Below are positions 7,861 through 16,796 of a stretch of DNA of 37,685 bases, in pieces. The translations under genes were made by a program, and so were the position numbers. Position 1 is the stretch's first letter. Every line of letters starts with the position of its first letter. This DNA comes from Mycolicibacterium moriokaense (GTDB taxonomy: Bacteria > Actinomycetota > Actinomycetes > Mycobacteriales > Mycobacteriaceae), in NCBI RefSeq assembly GCF_003201655.1, contig NZ_QJJU01000010.1, positions 1 to 37,685 of the forward strand, in the 5' to 3' direction. A model generated the notes under the pieces. It did no database searches. It was not told the DNA's origin and saw only the letters and a program-made list of their open reading frames with translations.

Positions 7861-8478
7861 ATGACCCCCCGTTACCTGCCCTATGCCACCACTCCGGCGC
7901 GACTGGTCGCGCAGCTGATCAGCGATTTGGTGGTGATCGCCTGGACGACCGTCTGGGTGCTGGTCGGGATGGCCGTGCACTCCGCCGTGTCGACCATCGC
8001 CGAATTCGGCAGGCAAGTCGAAGGCGGCGCGAACGGGATCGCGGGCAACCTCGATTCGGCGGGTCACGGCGCCAGCAACGTGCCGTTCATAGGCGACGCG
8101 TTGAGCAAGCCATTGACGGCCGCGGGCGACGCCGCCCGTGACATCGCAGGGGCCGGGCACACCCTGGGGGTCACCGCGAGCTGGCTGGCGTGGCTGCTGG
8201 CGTTGGCCGTCGCGGCGCCACCCATCGTGGCGATCGCGATGCCGTGGCTGTTTCTGCGGGTGAGATTCTTCCGTCTCAAGTGGACGGCGTTGACGCTGGC
8301 GCGAACCCCCGCTGGTGAACAGCTGCTGGCGCTGCGGGCGCTGGCCAACCGTCCGCTCGCCAAGCTCGCGGCCATCAGCGTGGATCCCGTCGGCGCGTGG
8401 CGGCGGGAGGACGCCGCCGCGATCCACGGCCTTGCCGCCCTCGAGCTCCGCGCCGCAGGCGTACGCCCCCGCCGCTAA
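7861..8478 (+). CDS. Conserved mycobacterial membrane protein (Rv0779c-like)
   Basis: 205 residues from ATG 7861. A hydrophobic helix at about 17-42 is followed by a polar Gly/Ala-rich stretch (45-100), a second membrane segment (about 101-130, SWLAWLLALAVAAPP) and a basic cytosolic tail. Size and place, divergent from purC and near cyp126, match the M. tuberculosis protein Rv0779c, annotated only as a transmembrane protein. No catalytic motif is visible. The open frame extends upstream to 7213 but that part lies antisense to purC and is not protein-like. A large stem-loop follows directly after the stop. Confidence 0.8.
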   Translation: MTPRYLPYATTPARLVAQLISDLVVIAWTTVWVLVGMAVHSAVSTIAEFGRQVEGGANGIAGNLDSAGHGASNVPFIGDALSKPLTAAGDAARDIAGAGHTLGVTASWLAWLLALAVAAPPIVAIAMPWLFLRVRFFRLKWTALTLARTPAGEQLLALRALANRPLAKLAAISVDPVGAWRREDAAAIHGLAALELRAAGVRPRR

Positions 8479-8532
8479 CGCGGTTGTGTGCACTTCGTTG
8501 CGCTGACCGCCACAAACTGCACACAACCCGCG
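8479..8532 (+). terminator. Large stem-loop after the membrane-protein gene
   Basis: CGCGG+TTGTGTGCA (8479-8492) pairs with TGCACACAA-c-CCGCG (8518-8532): 14 base pairs with one bulged C and a 25-base loop. It begins directly after the stop codon at 8478. There is no U tract, but mycobacterial terminators often lack one. It could also be a dispersed palindromic repeat. Confidence 0.5.
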
Positions 8533-8574
8533 AAGAATTGGAACCGCCGCGGGCGTTCAGCCGTCGATAGGGTT

Positions 8575-9434
8575 GTGCTGGACGACTATTTGCGACGACA
8601 CGACGGCGTCATCACACTTTCGCAAGCCGAGCGCTGCGGCCTGAGTCGCTACGCCGTTCAACGGAGGGTCCAGTCCGGCCACTGGCGACAATGCTCGCGC
8701 GGGGTGTACTTCGTTGACGATCGCCCGTTCAGCGACTCCGCCCGCATCCGCGCCGAAGTATGGAGCTATGGGACCAGCGCAACGACATCCGGTCTGGCGG
8801 CCGCATGGTGGCATGGCATCATCTCAACGGCACCGGAACATGTGGACGTCACCGTTCCGCTGAGCAAAGGCAGTCGTTCGCGGTGGGGATCGTCGGCGCG
8901 CCGACGCGATCTCGCCGCCGTCGATATCGTGCTGCGCAGGAATCTTCGCGTCACCGCAATTCCACTTACAGTCCTCGAGGCGGTGGCAAGCACCCACAGC
9001 AGGGCGATCATGGACTCCGCCCTGCAACGGGGTGTCAGCCTTGATCAGCTGCATACCGCCCACACCAGGAATGCCGGGAGACACGGTGCAACGCTGGCGG
9101 GCCGATTCCTACGGGAAGCGTCGGGCGGCGCACGGTCGGAGGCCGAGCGGCTGCTGATTCGGCTGCTGCGCGCCGCGAAGATTTCGGGCTGGCGTGCCAA
9201 CTACCCGGTCTGCGGGTACGTCGTCGACGTGGCATTCCCTAAGCAAAAGGTCGCGGTCGAGGTCGACGGCTGGGCATTCCACCACGACCGAACGGCTTTC
9301 AGAACGACCGCGCGCGGCAGAACAGGATTTCGCTCAACGGCTGGCAAGTGCTTCGGTTCACGTGGTTGGACCTGACGGAGTATCCGCACCGCGTGATCGC
9401 CGAAATCGCAGCAGCGCTCCGATCGCCACGCTGA
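8575..9434 (+). pseudogene. DUF559-type nuclease-fold protein with AbiEi-like N-terminus, frameshifted
   Basis: The N-terminus (DDYLRRHDGVITLSQAERCG, then YAVQRRVQSGHWRQCSRGVY) is the winged-helix region common to AbiEi-like proteins. The C-terminal part carries VAVEVDGWAFHHD, the DUF559 (Vsr-like nuclease fold) core. After FHHDRTAF the frame goes wrong and stops at 9375. One base earlier in phase, the DNA from about 9298 to 9434 encodes the expected remainder, including RARQN, GWQVLRFTW and a final helix. One base is therefore missing near 9298-9301, by mutation or sequencing error. GTG 8575 is the likely start. The restored end overlaps the convergent TDT gene by 77 bases. Such proteins are usually orphan genes in mycobacteria; their role is unproven. 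Confidence 0.75.
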
Positions 9435-10296
9435 GCCACGCGACAAACGCGATCCAGAAGAACCCCAGCGGCACCACCGTCAGCCAGTGCCAGCCAGTCT
9501 CGACGGCCGTGGCATACGTCGCGGACGAATACATCCCGAGCGGGAACACCGCCGCCCACCACAGCCCTGGCTGGGGCTCGCTTCGTCTCCGAAACCGTTG
9601 CAGGGTGGCGTAAATCAGCGGCGGGATCCACGCCGTCGCGACAAACCACGTCACGACCGTCACCGGCCAAACGGCCTCCAGCCCGGCCTTGTGAATGTGA
9701 TCGCCCGCCAACGTCGCGGTCGCCGCGCCGCCCATCAGAATCCAAATGTCGGGTTGCACCAACTCCGCGGCGGCCGGATCGTGGACGGCCCGCCAGACGA
9801 TCAGTGCCGTTATCAACAGATACACGCCAATGGCGATGGCCCAGAACAGTATCGCGAGGAAGACGATCTTCAGGTCCGCCATCACGATGGCCAGTCCGGA
9901 CGTCGCAACGCTGGCCAGTTCCCAGCCGCCGTGCGCGCGGTCGCGCAGGCCCACGCCGCGGTCACGCCACACGCACCGTGTCACCACCGGCGCCAGCGAG
10001 AGCCAACCCTGCAACGCCATCCCCGCCAGCACCCACAGCACGACACGGTGTTCGGCAAGCCGCGCCCCCACCACCGCGCATGCCGCGATGTAGGTGCACA
10101 GCCGAAGTGACACATCGAGATTGGTGATATCCCACGAATCTCGGCGCCAGGCCGTGGCCGCCGCCACAATCAGCACCGGCAATCCGACGGCCGCCAGCAC
10201 GATCAAGACGTCACTGATCGTGCGATAACCGTGATCCACAGCCGCGATCGAGACGATGCCAGTCGCCATGACCGCCGCGAACGAATCCGGTTTCAC
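9358..10296 (-). CDS. TDT/SLAC1-family transporter (tellurite-resistance/dicarboxylate type)
   Basis: 312 residues from GTG 10296, with about ten hydrophobic helices along the whole length. The N-terminal FAAVMATGIVSIAA (about 6-19) is the family signature of TehA/Mae1/SLAC1 proteins, which move anions such as dicarboxylates or sulfite across the membrane. The substrate cannot be read. The GTGA at 10296-10293 overlaps the ridA-like stop, so the gene is the last in the coupled purB-cyp126-ridA chain. The C-terminal 25 codons overlap the restored end of the convergent DUF559 gene. The frame is open further upstream to 10488, but that stretch is antisense-like and covers the previous gene. Confidence 0.85.
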   Translation of the reverse strand: MKPDSFAAVMATGIVSIAAVDHGYRTISDVLIVLAAVGLPVLIVAAATAWRRDSWDITNLDVSLRLCTYIAACAVVGARLAEHRVVLWVLAGMALQGWLSLAPVVTRCVWRDRGVGLRDRAHGGWELASVATSGLAIVMADLKIVFLAILFWAIAIGVYLLITALIVWRAVHDPAAAELVQPDIWILMGGAATATLAGDHIHKAGLEAVWPVTVVTWFVATAWIPPLIYATLQRFRRRSEPQPGLWWAAVFPLGMYSSATYATAVETGWHWLTVVPLGFFWIAFVAWLSVAIGALLRFRRSRGADTPSGPTT

Positions 10297-10772
10297 GGCG
10301 TGATGATCACCTCTGCCGACATGATCACTGGCAGATTCAGCGGTAGCGCAGCCACCCCGATCGCCGTCCGAGCGTGCCTGCCGTGCTCGCCGAACACCTC
10401 GAGCAGAAGATCCGACGCGGGGTTGAGCACCGCGGTCGTCTGCGGATAACCCGCGTCGGCATTGACGAAACCGTTTAGCGTCACCCAATCCCGCACCCGG
10501 TCAAGCGAACCCAATGCACCACGCAAAGCCCCCAGCATGGCCAGTACCGTCAACCGCGCCGACTCCTGCGCGGCCTCCAGCGACACCTCGCTCGGCACGC
10601 GTCCGAACGGGCCCGCCGGCCCGCCATCCAGTCCAAGGGCACCGTGCCCACTCAGCACGCACCGCTCCCCGACCACACGGACCCACTCAAACGGGATCCA
10701 GACGCCCGGCGGCAACAACGGCTCAGGCGGCAGCTGCAGACCGAGTTCGGAAACGCGCTGGTCAAATGTCAT
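10293..10772 (-). CDS. RidA-like (YjgF/YER057c) family protein
   Basis: 159 residues. The beta-alpha RidA fold is recognisable in [74 protein letters not shown] read in pieces, and the final strand [13 protein letters not shown]. True RidA removes toxic 2-aminoacrylate with a conserved Arg. Here the corresponding stretch ([16 protein letters not shown]) has HARTAIG, which keeps the Arg. The longer, YjgH/Rv2704-like N-terminus suggests a RidA subfamily of unknown substrate. ATG 10772 overlaps the cyp126 stop (ATGA), so translation is coupled. Confidence 0.8.
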   Translation of the reverse strand: MTFDQRVSELGLQLPPEPLLPPGVWIPFEWVRVVGERCVLSGHGALGLDGGPAGPFGRVPSEVSLEAAQESARLTVLAMLGALRGALGSLDRVRDWVTLNGFVNADAGYPQTTAVLNPASDLLLEVFGEHGRHARTAIGVAALPLNLPVIMSAEVIITP

Positions 10773-11989
10773 CGAAGCTCCACCACCAGATGCCGGATGC
10801 CGGTGTGGCGGTTGCTGCGGGTCCACTCCACCGGTTTGGTCACCTGTACCGACGAGAAGCGGGTAAGCAACTCCTCGAACAGCACCCGCAGCTCCAGCCG
10901 CGCCAGGTTGGCGCCAAGGCAGTAGTGCACACCTTGACCGAAGCCCAAGTGCGGATTGGGTTTACGCGTGACGTCGAAGACATCCGCATCATCGAACACC
11001 ACAGCGTCGCGGTTCGCCGAACCCTCCCAGATCTGCACCTTCTGGCCGGCCTCGATCGCACATCCGCCCAACTCGGCATCCCGCGTCGCGGTACGCCGCT
11101 TGGACGGCGACGGCGACGTCCAGCGCACCATCTCCTCGACGGCCGTTGGCAACAACCCAAGATCGGCACGCAAAGCCGACAGCTGCGACGGGTGCTCAGC
11201 CAGCGCCAGCAGCCCGCCCGCGACGGAGTTGCGGGTTGTCTCCGCGCCCGCACTGAACAGCAGGCTGAAGAACAGGTAGAGCTCCAGGTCAGACAGACCG
11301 TCGTCGTCGACGGTGGCGTTGGCCACCACAGAGAGCATGTCGTCGGTGGGCTGCATACGCTTCGACGCGATCAACTCCTGCCCGTAGGAGTACATCCGCG
11401 ACCCCGCCTCCTCGACGGACATCTGCCCGACGGACGCCTTGCGCGCGCCGCCGAAGTCGAACTGCGGCTCGATCGCGTGGAACAGCCAATGTCGTTCGGA
11501 TTCCGGCACTCCCAGCAGGATGCAGATCATCTGCATCGGCAGTTCTGCGGCGATGTCGACAAGGAAATCAAACGGTTCACGCGGAACCACCGCATCCAAA
11601 AGCCGCCGCGTCCGTGCGCGCAGGTCATCCTCGACGCGACGGATCATCCGCGGCGTCAGGCCCGAGCTGACGAGCCTGCGGATCTGCGAGTGCCTCGGGT
11701 CGTCCATCATGTTGAGCACCTGACCGGCGATGGACAGGTCCTGCAGCAGCGTCCCGCCGAACGGTCGGGAGCCACCCGTCACCGATGAGAACGTGACCGG
11801 ATCACGAAACACCGCAAGGGTTTCCGCATACGACGCGACCGACCAGAAACCCTCCCCGTCGGGAGTGTTGTCCGTCGCCGCGTGCCAGTAAACGGGCGCC
11901 TCACGTCGATGCACCTCGAAAAGCGCGTGCGGAAAACCGTGAGCGAAGTTGTCCAGATCGGTGAAGTCGATCTCCAAGACCGAAGTCAC
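10769..11989 (-). CDS. cyp126: Cytochrome P450, CYP126 family
   Basis: 406 residues. Heme loop [10 protein letters not shown] with the axial Cys at 357, I-helix AGAETTRNS and K-helix EEMVRW (ExxR) are all present. The position directly behind purB is that of M. tuberculosis cyp126 (Rv0778), and the N-terminal [21 protein letters not shown] fits. It is a soluble bacterial class I P450 needing a ferredoxin and reductase; the substrate is not known from the sequence. The start is GTG 11989 overlapping the purB stop by four bases (GTGA), and the stop overlaps the RidA-like ATG. Confidence 0.92.
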   Translation of the reverse strand: MTSVLEIDFTDLDNFAHGFPHALFEVHRREAPVYWHAATDNTPDGEGFWSVASYAETLAVFRDPVTFSSVTGGSRPFGGTLLQDLSIAGQVLNMMDDPRHSQIRRLVSSGLTPRMIRRVEDDLRARTRRLLDAVVPREPFDFLVDIAAELPMQMICILLGVPESERHWLFHAIEPQFDFGGARKASVGQMSVEEAGSRMYSYGQELIASKRMQPTDDMLSVVANATVDDDGLSDLELYLFFSLLFSAGAETTRNSVAGGLLALAEHPSQLSALRADLGLLPTAVEEMVRWTSPSPSKRRTATRDAELGGCAIEAGQKVQIWEGSANRDAVVFDDADVFDVTRKPNPHLGFGQGVHYCLGANLARLELRVLFEELLTRFSSVQVTKPVEWTRSNRHTGIRHLVVELR

Positions 11990-13404
11990 AAGATGGCGCC
12001 GGACGTGTACTTGGCGGCCTCCGGATAGCGGCCCACCAGATCGTCGACCGCGTCGACGACCCTGTCGACCTGGTCACCCGCGGCGCCGGTGAACGCCTGT
12101 TTGTCGGCCAGCGCCGCGTCCAGCGCAGGCCGGTCCAGCGGCAGCCGCGGGTCGGCGGCCAGTCGGTCAAGCAGATCGGGCTCCAAACCCTTCTCACGCA
12201 TCGCAAGGGCCACCGCGACGGCATGTTCCTTGATCGCCTCGTGCGCGGCTTCCCGACCCATTCCTGCGCGCACCGCGGCGATCAGGATCCGGGTGGTGGC
12301 AAGGAACGGCAGGTAGCGGTCCAGCTCTCGCTGGATCACCGCCGGGTAGGCGCCGAACTCGTCGAGAACGGTCAGGAACGTCTCGATCTGCCCGTCGATC
12401 GCGAAGAACGCGTCGGGCAGCGCCACCCGGCGCACCACCGAGCAGAACACGTCACCCTCGTTCCACTGCGCGCCCGCCAACTCCGCTGCCATCGACGCAT
12501 AGCCCCGCAGCACGACCTGGAGACCGTTCACCCGTTCGCACGAGCGGGTGTTCATCTTGTGCGGCATGGCCGACGAGCCGACCTGTCCCGGCGCGAAACC
12601 CTCGGTCACCAGTTCGTGGCCCGCCATCAGCCGGATGGTGTGCGCCATCGACGACGGGCCCGCGCCCACCTGCACCAGCGCCGACACCACGTCATGGTCC
12701 AGTGAGCGCGGATAAATCTGCCCGACGCTGGTGAAAATCTCCGTGAAACCCAGGAATTCGGCGATCCGCCGCTCCAAGTCGGCCAACTTCGACGTGTCGC
12801 CGTCGAACAGGTCGAGCATGTCCTGCGAGGTGCCCATCGGGCCCTTGATGCCGCGCAGCGGGTACCGGTCGATCAACGAACGCAGCCGCGTCAGCGCAAG
12901 AAGCATCTCCTCGGCCGCGGACGCGAACCGCTTACCCAAAGTGGTGGCCTGCGCGGCGACGTTGTGACTGCGGCCCGCCATCGCCAGGTCGCGGTAGCTG
13001 ATCGCCTTCTCGGCCAGCCGCGCCACCACCGCAACCCCGTGCGAATGCACCAATTCAAGGGAGCGGCGGATCTGCAGCTGCTCAACGTTTTCGGTGAGGT
13101 CACGGCTCGTCATGCCCTTGTGCACGTGCTCGTGGCCTGCCAGCGCGTTGAACTCCTCGATGCGGGCCTTGACATCGTGGCGCAGCACCCGTTCCCGCGC
13201 TGCGATCGACGACAAGTCGACGTCCTCGAGCACCCGCTCGTAGTCGTCCACCACGCCGGAAGGCACATCGACGCCAAGCGAGGCCTGCGCCCGCAGCACC
13301 GCCAGCCAGAGCCGGCGCTCGGCGACGACCTTGGCCTCCGGCGACCAGATCGCCACCATCTCGTCGCTGGCGTACCGATTGGCCAGCACGTTCGGGATCG
13401 TCAC
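11986..13404 (-). CDS. purB: Adenylosuccinate lyase
   Basis: 472 residues, the length of the M. tuberculosis enzyme. It cleaves SAICAR to AICAR and adenylosuccinate to AMP in the cytosol, releasing fumarate. The fumarase/ASL superfamily signature is visible as [12 protein letters not shown], with [16 protein letters not shown] and [13 protein letters not shown] as the other active-site segments. GTG 13404 begins [13 protein letters not shown]; a TAAGCT box lies eight bases upstream (13418-13413), so the leader is very short or absent. It heads the purB-cyp126-ridA-TDT chain and is divergent from the relZ-like gene with only 41 bases between the starts. Confidence 0.97.
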   Translation of the reverse strand: MTIPNVLANRYASDEMVAIWSPEAKVVAERRLWLAVLRAQASLGVDVPSGVVDDYERVLEDVDLSSIAARERVLRHDVKARIEEFNALAGHEHVHKGMTSRDLTENVEQLQIRRSLELVHSHGVAVVARLAEKAISYRDLAMAGRSHNVAAQATTLGKRFASAAEEMLLALTRLRSLIDRYPLRGIKGPMGTSQDMLDLFDGDTSKLADLERRIAEFLGFTEIFTSVGQIYPRSLDHDVVSALVQVGAGPSSMAHTIRLMAGHELVTEGFAPGQVGSSAMPHKMNTRSCERVNGLQVVLRGYASMAAELAGAQWNEGDVFCSVVRRVALPDAFFAIDGQIETFLTVLDEFGAYPAVIQRELDRYLPFLATTRILIAAVRAGMGREAAHEAIKEHAVAVALAMREKGLEPDLLDRLAADPRLPLDRPALDAALADKQAFTGAAGDQVDRVVDAVDDLVGRYPEAAKYTSGAIL

Positions 13405-13445
13405 AAACACACAGCTTACGACGGCGGGTAGGGCAGGCTGGGCCA

Positions 13446-15179
13446 ATGTACTTCGTTGGGCTCGATCTCGCGTGGGGAGAGCGCAATCCAACGGGCGTCG
13501 CCGTGGTAGACGACAAAGGCGCCCTCGTGCAGGTTTCCGCGCAAACCGACGACGCCAGCATCCTGGCGACGATCAGGCCGTATGTCGCCGATGACTGCGT
13601 GGTCGGCGTCGACGCGCCGTTGATCGTGACGAACCCGAAGGGCAACCGGTCGTGCGAAGCCGCGCTCAACAAGGATTTCGCGAAGTTCCAGGCGGGTGCC
13701 CATCCGTCCAACACCGGAAAGCCCGAATTCGCGAACGGAACGCGCGGCGGCCGCCTGGCCACCGCGACCGACCTCGACCTCGACCCCTTCTCGCCACGGC
13801 CGCGTCGCGCGTTGGAGGTCTACCCGCACGCTGCATCGGTGGCGTTGTTCCGTCTCGGCAGGACACTGAAGTACAAGGACAAGAAGGGGCGCAAACTCGA
13901 GAAGATGCAATCGGAACTGCTCCGGCTGATGACCCTGATCGAGGGGCTGAAAGACGCCGATGTGCCGCTGCAGGTCGCCGGGCACGACGATTGGAAGCAT
14001 CTCCGCCGTTCGGTCGAAACCGCAACGCGCAAGAGCGAATTGCGACGGGCAGAGGATCCGATCGACGCCGTGCTGTGTGCCTATGTGGCGCTCTACTCCG
14101 TCCGTCGACCCGCCGATGTCACCGTGTACGGCGACATCGACACGGGGTACATCCTCACGCCGACCCTCCCTCCGGGCCTGACTCCGCAACCGGCGGAACC
14201 GATTCCGGCCACTGCGCGGACGGCCATCGCCGACTACGAGGCCCGACGACCCGCCCTTGTCACCGCTACCGCGAACTACCTCCAGTTGGTGACGGCACTC
14301 CTTGACGACGCAGGCATCAACTATCTGAGCATCACCGCGCGGACCAAGAGCATCGAATCGTTCGCGGCCAAGGCCGAACGGGCCGTCGACGGACAGCGAC
14401 TTTTCAGCGACCCGCTAGTGGAGATCACCGACCAGGTCGGGCTGCGGGTCATCACCTATCTGCGCGAGGACGTCGACGCGGTCGCGACGCTGCTCACGGA
14501 CGAGATGCGACTGCTCGACGACCGGGACATGGGCCTGGAGACTGCGCGCGAAGGCCGGTGGGGCTACGCCAGCAGACACCTGCTTGTCGGCGTCGAGGGC
14601 GAACAGCAGCCGGCGTCGATCCAGGTCCGCACCGTGCTGCAGCACGCATGGGCGGAGTTCGAGCACGATATCCGCTACAAGGGCTCGATTCCAGCCGAGC
14701 ACGCGCCCGATCTGGATCGACGTTTCACGCTGGCGGCGGGTCTGCTCGAACTCGCCGATCGCGAGTTCACCGCCATCCGCGAGCGGTTGCGGGTCACCAT
14801 GACCGGCAACGAGGCAGGCGACGAGGAGACCGAAGCGTCGACCGACCCACGGATCGCGACCCCGGTGCTCGCGACATACCTGGGCAACCGGTACTCCGAT
14901 GCCGGCTGGTCACGCACCGATCACTACGGCTGGATCTCGGGGCTGCTCCTGGAACTCGGCATCACCTCGCTCGACGAGCTGACTAGCGTGCTGGACACGG
15001 TGGACGCCGACGCGATCAACCGGGCGATGGGGTATCGATATCCGGCGGGTGCAGTGCGCCGCCTCGACGACGCGCTGCTGGCCGTCTTCGGCGATCGTTA
15101 TCTGCGCCTGCACGGCAATGCACATCGGGTGGGGCTGCTGGCCGACAGGCTCAAACGGCTCCGCAACGTCGACAACTAG
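13446..15179 (+). CDS. relZ: DUF429 (RNase H-like) - (p)ppGpp synthetase fusion, RelZ-like
   Basis: 577 residues. Residues 1-235 are a DUF429 domain: GLDLAWG (Asp7), VDAPL (Asp56), LEVYPH (Glu124) and DPIDAVLCA (Asp207) supply the acidic residues expected of an RNase H fold. Residues about 258-450 are a RelA/SpoT synthetase domain: ITDQVGLRVITY (327-338, Asp329), GYASRHLLV (373-381) and IQVRTVLQHAWAEFEHD (392-408). About 125 further residues form a helical tail. This is the layout of M. smegmatis MS_RHII-RSD (RelZ), reported as an RNase HII plus (p)ppGpp synthetase. The Glu that normally opens the ExQxRT motif is Ser391. It is divergent from purB; GGGCAGG lies eight bases before the ATG. Confidence 0.85.
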   Translation: MYFVGLDLAWGERNPTGVAVVDDKGALVQVSAQTDDASILATIRPYVADDCVVGVDAPLIVTNPKGNRSCEAALNKDFAKFQAGAHPSNTGKPEFANGTRGGRLATATDLDLDPFSPRPRRALEVYPHAASVALFRLGRTLKYKDKKGRKLEKMQSELLRLMTLIEGLKDADVPLQVAGHDDWKHLRRSVETATRKSELRRAEDPIDAVLCAYVALYSVRRPADVTVYGDIDTGYILTPTLPPGLTPQPAEPIPATARTAIADYEARRPALVTATANYLQLVTALLDDAGINYLSITARTKSIESFAAKAERAVDGQRLFSDPLVEITDQVGLRVITYLREDVDAVATLLTDEMRLLDDRDMGLETAREGRWGYASRHLLVGVEGEQQPASIQVRTVLQHAWAEFEHDIRYKGSIPAEHAPDLDRRFTLAAGLLELADREFTAIRERLRVTMTGNEAGDEETEASTDPRIATPVLATYLGNRYSDAGWSRTDHYGWISGLLLELGITSLDELTSVLDTVDADAINRAMGYRYPAGAVRRLDDALLAVFGDRYLRLHGNAHRVGLLADRLKRLRNVDN

Positions 15180-15214
15180 TCCGTCTCGAACTGGGGATAG
15201 GGCAGGGTAGGCGT

Positions 15215-16054
15215 ATGCACTTCGTTGGTTTGGACCTTGCATGGGGTGAAAAGAACCAGACGGGCGTGGCGGTGGTCGATGCTGACGGACGACTCCTTCA
15301 TCTCGGCGTCGCCCACGACGACGAGAGCATCGAGACCGCGATAGCGCCGTACGTGGACGACGAATGCCTGGTGGCCATCGATGCACCGCTGATCGTGCCG
15401 AACGAGGCCGGCGCCCGGCCGTGCGAAGCGGCACTCAACCGCGACTTCACTACGTCTGAGGCCTCCGCCCGCCCCGCGTATAGGGGCAGACCGGAGTTCA
15501 ACCCGCCGCGCGGCGAGGTCCTTGCCAATCGGCTGGACCTCGATTTGGACCCGCACTCCCATGCGAAGCGGCGGGCCATCGAGGTGTTCCCGCACCCGGC
15601 AACAGTCGTGCTGTTCCAGCTGGCAAAAACCCTGAAGTACAAGAGGGGCGAGTTCGACATCCGGAAGCGCGAACTGCTGCAGTTGATGACGCACATCGAG
15701 GGCCTTGACAACGCGTCACCGCGACTGCGGGTAAACCGTAATCCTGCCTGGGTCGAGCTGCGCAAGCGGGTCGAGGTAGCAACCCGACCGGCACATCTCG
15801 ACAGGGACGAGGATCCCGTTGACGCCGTGATTTGCGCATACGTCGCGCTCTACCGGTTTCACCGGCCGGAGGACGTCACCATCTACGGCGACTTCGAAAC
15901 CGGGTACATCGTCACACCGTCGCCGTCGGGAGAGGTCGTCCCGCAGCAGCGCCGTGGCAGCCGCTCTTCACTTGAGAATCGGCTGATCCGCGCGATGGAA
16001 CTACTCGAAGACGTCCAACGCGAACTGGTCGCGATCAGGGAGGCGCTCCGCTAG
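15215..16054 (+). CDS. Stand-alone DUF429 protein, paralogue of the relZ N-terminal domain (Rv0776c position)
   Basis: 279 residues, closely similar to residues 1-240 of the preceding gene: GLDLAWGE, IDAPLIV, CEAALNRDF, IEVFPHP, KTLKYK and DPVDAVICAYVALY all recur. The acidic positions Asp7, Asp56, Glu123 and Asp203 are kept, so a nuclease or related RNase H-type activity remains possible. No synthetase domain follows; the last 40 residues form a short charged helix. Even the leader is duplicated: TAGGGCAGG lies eight bases before both ATGs. It is 35 bases downstream of the relZ-like stop and probably co-transcribed. The M. tuberculosis gene at this place (Rv0776c, as I recall) seems to be this single-domain form. 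Confidence 0.8.
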   Translation: MHFVGLDLAWGEKNQTGVAVVDADGRLLHLGVAHDDESIETAIAPYVDDECLVAIDAPLIVPNEAGARPCEAALNRDFTTSEASARPAYRGRPEFNPPRGEVLANRLDLDLDPHSHAKRRAIEVFPHPATVVLFQLAKTLKYKRGEFDIRKRELLQLMTHIEGLDNASPRLRVNRNPAWVELRKRVEVATRPAHLDRDEDPVDAVICAYVALYRFHRPEDVTIYGDFETGYIVTPSPSGEVVPQQRRGSRSSLENRLIRAMELLEDVQRELVAIREALR

Positions 16055-16080
16055 TCCGGCGCACAACGCGGAACCCGCAC

Positions 16081-16110
16081 CGCCCCAACGTCTTCGGTCA
16101 GACGGGGGCG
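16081..16110 (+). terminator. Hairpin between convergent genes
   Basis: CGCCCC-aa-CGTCT (16081-16093) pairs with AGACG-GGGGCG (16100-16110) around a six-base loop, 26 bases after the DUF429 stop. It also covers the last codons of the convergent TetR gene, so it could terminate transcription from both sides. Confidence 0.5.
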
Positions 16111-16739
16111 ACTCTCTCATCGATCGGCGCAAGGACGTCGATCACATCGATCAGCGTCGCGCGGGCCGTGGCCCTCGGACCGTCACCATCGCCGACCAGC
16201 GCCGCCACCACCGCGCCGTCGACCGCGCAGACCAGCGCTGTGAGCAGTTCAGCACGCACCGCGCGGCCGGATCGCTCGACGACCTCGACCACCGCGTCGG
16301 TGCGCTGTTGCAGGATCCGCCGCTGGATATCGCGCAGCCCCGGCTGGCGCGCACATGCGATGTAGCGCTCGTAGCGGGAGATCAGTTGCTCGGTGACCCG
16401 AAGTCCGGTGGCCTCGCCGACCAGCAGGTCCACCAGGATGTCGGCCGTCGACTCGATGCCCCGGCGTCGCCGGGACAGTGTCGCAACTCTGGTCCGCAAT
16501 TGCTCGGCCTCACGCGTGCCTGCGTACTCGACGGCCTTTTCGATCAGGTCGTCGAGCGAGGAGAAGTAGTACGTCGTCGACGCCAGCGGGAGCCCGGCCC
16601 TTCGGGCTACGGCGCGGTGCCGCACGGCGTCGAACCCACCCTCGCACAGCAGATCAGCGGCAGCGCTGACCAGCGCATACCGTCGACGTTCTCCCTTTGG
16701 AGTGACCGCTGCCGTCACTTCTAGCATGCTGCCAGCCAC
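16098..16739 (-). CDS. TetR-family regulator (Rv0775-like)
   Basis: 213 residues from GTG 16739, or 209 from ATG 16727. The helix-turn-helix lies at about 37-60 (VRHRAVARRAGLPLASTTYYF), followed by SSLDDLIEKAVEYAG. The C-terminal domain (about 80-205) is helical and Arg-rich without a specific signature. It is divergent from the exported esterase gene with a 57-base gap and probably regulates it. The order TetR-esterase-purD is that of M. tuberculosis Rv0775-Rv0774c-Rv0772. Confidence 0.88.
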   Translation of the reverse strand: MAGSMLEVTAAVTPKGERRRYALVSAAADLLCEGGFDAVRHRAVARRAGLPLASTTYYFSSLDDLIEKAVEYAGTREAEQLRTRVATLSRRRRGIESTADILVDLLVGEATGLRVTEQLISRYERYIACARQPGLRDIQRRILQQRTDAVVEVVERSGRAVRAELLTALVCAVDGAVVAALVGDGDGPRATARATLIDVIDVLAPIDERVAPV

Positions 16740-16796
16740 GCACTTGCGACACGGCGCTTTCGGCCAATCATCAGGCTTTACTCAGGGAACTCGGGC

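Noticed and set aside
9290..9310. Programmed -1 frameshift in the DUF559 gene
   Set aside because: There is no slippery heptamer and no adjacent stimulatory structure; a simple one-base loss explains it.
16723..16730. Palindrome AGCATGCT at the start of the TetR gene
   Set aside because: Only eight bases, inside coding sequence and around a possible start codon; too little to call an operator.
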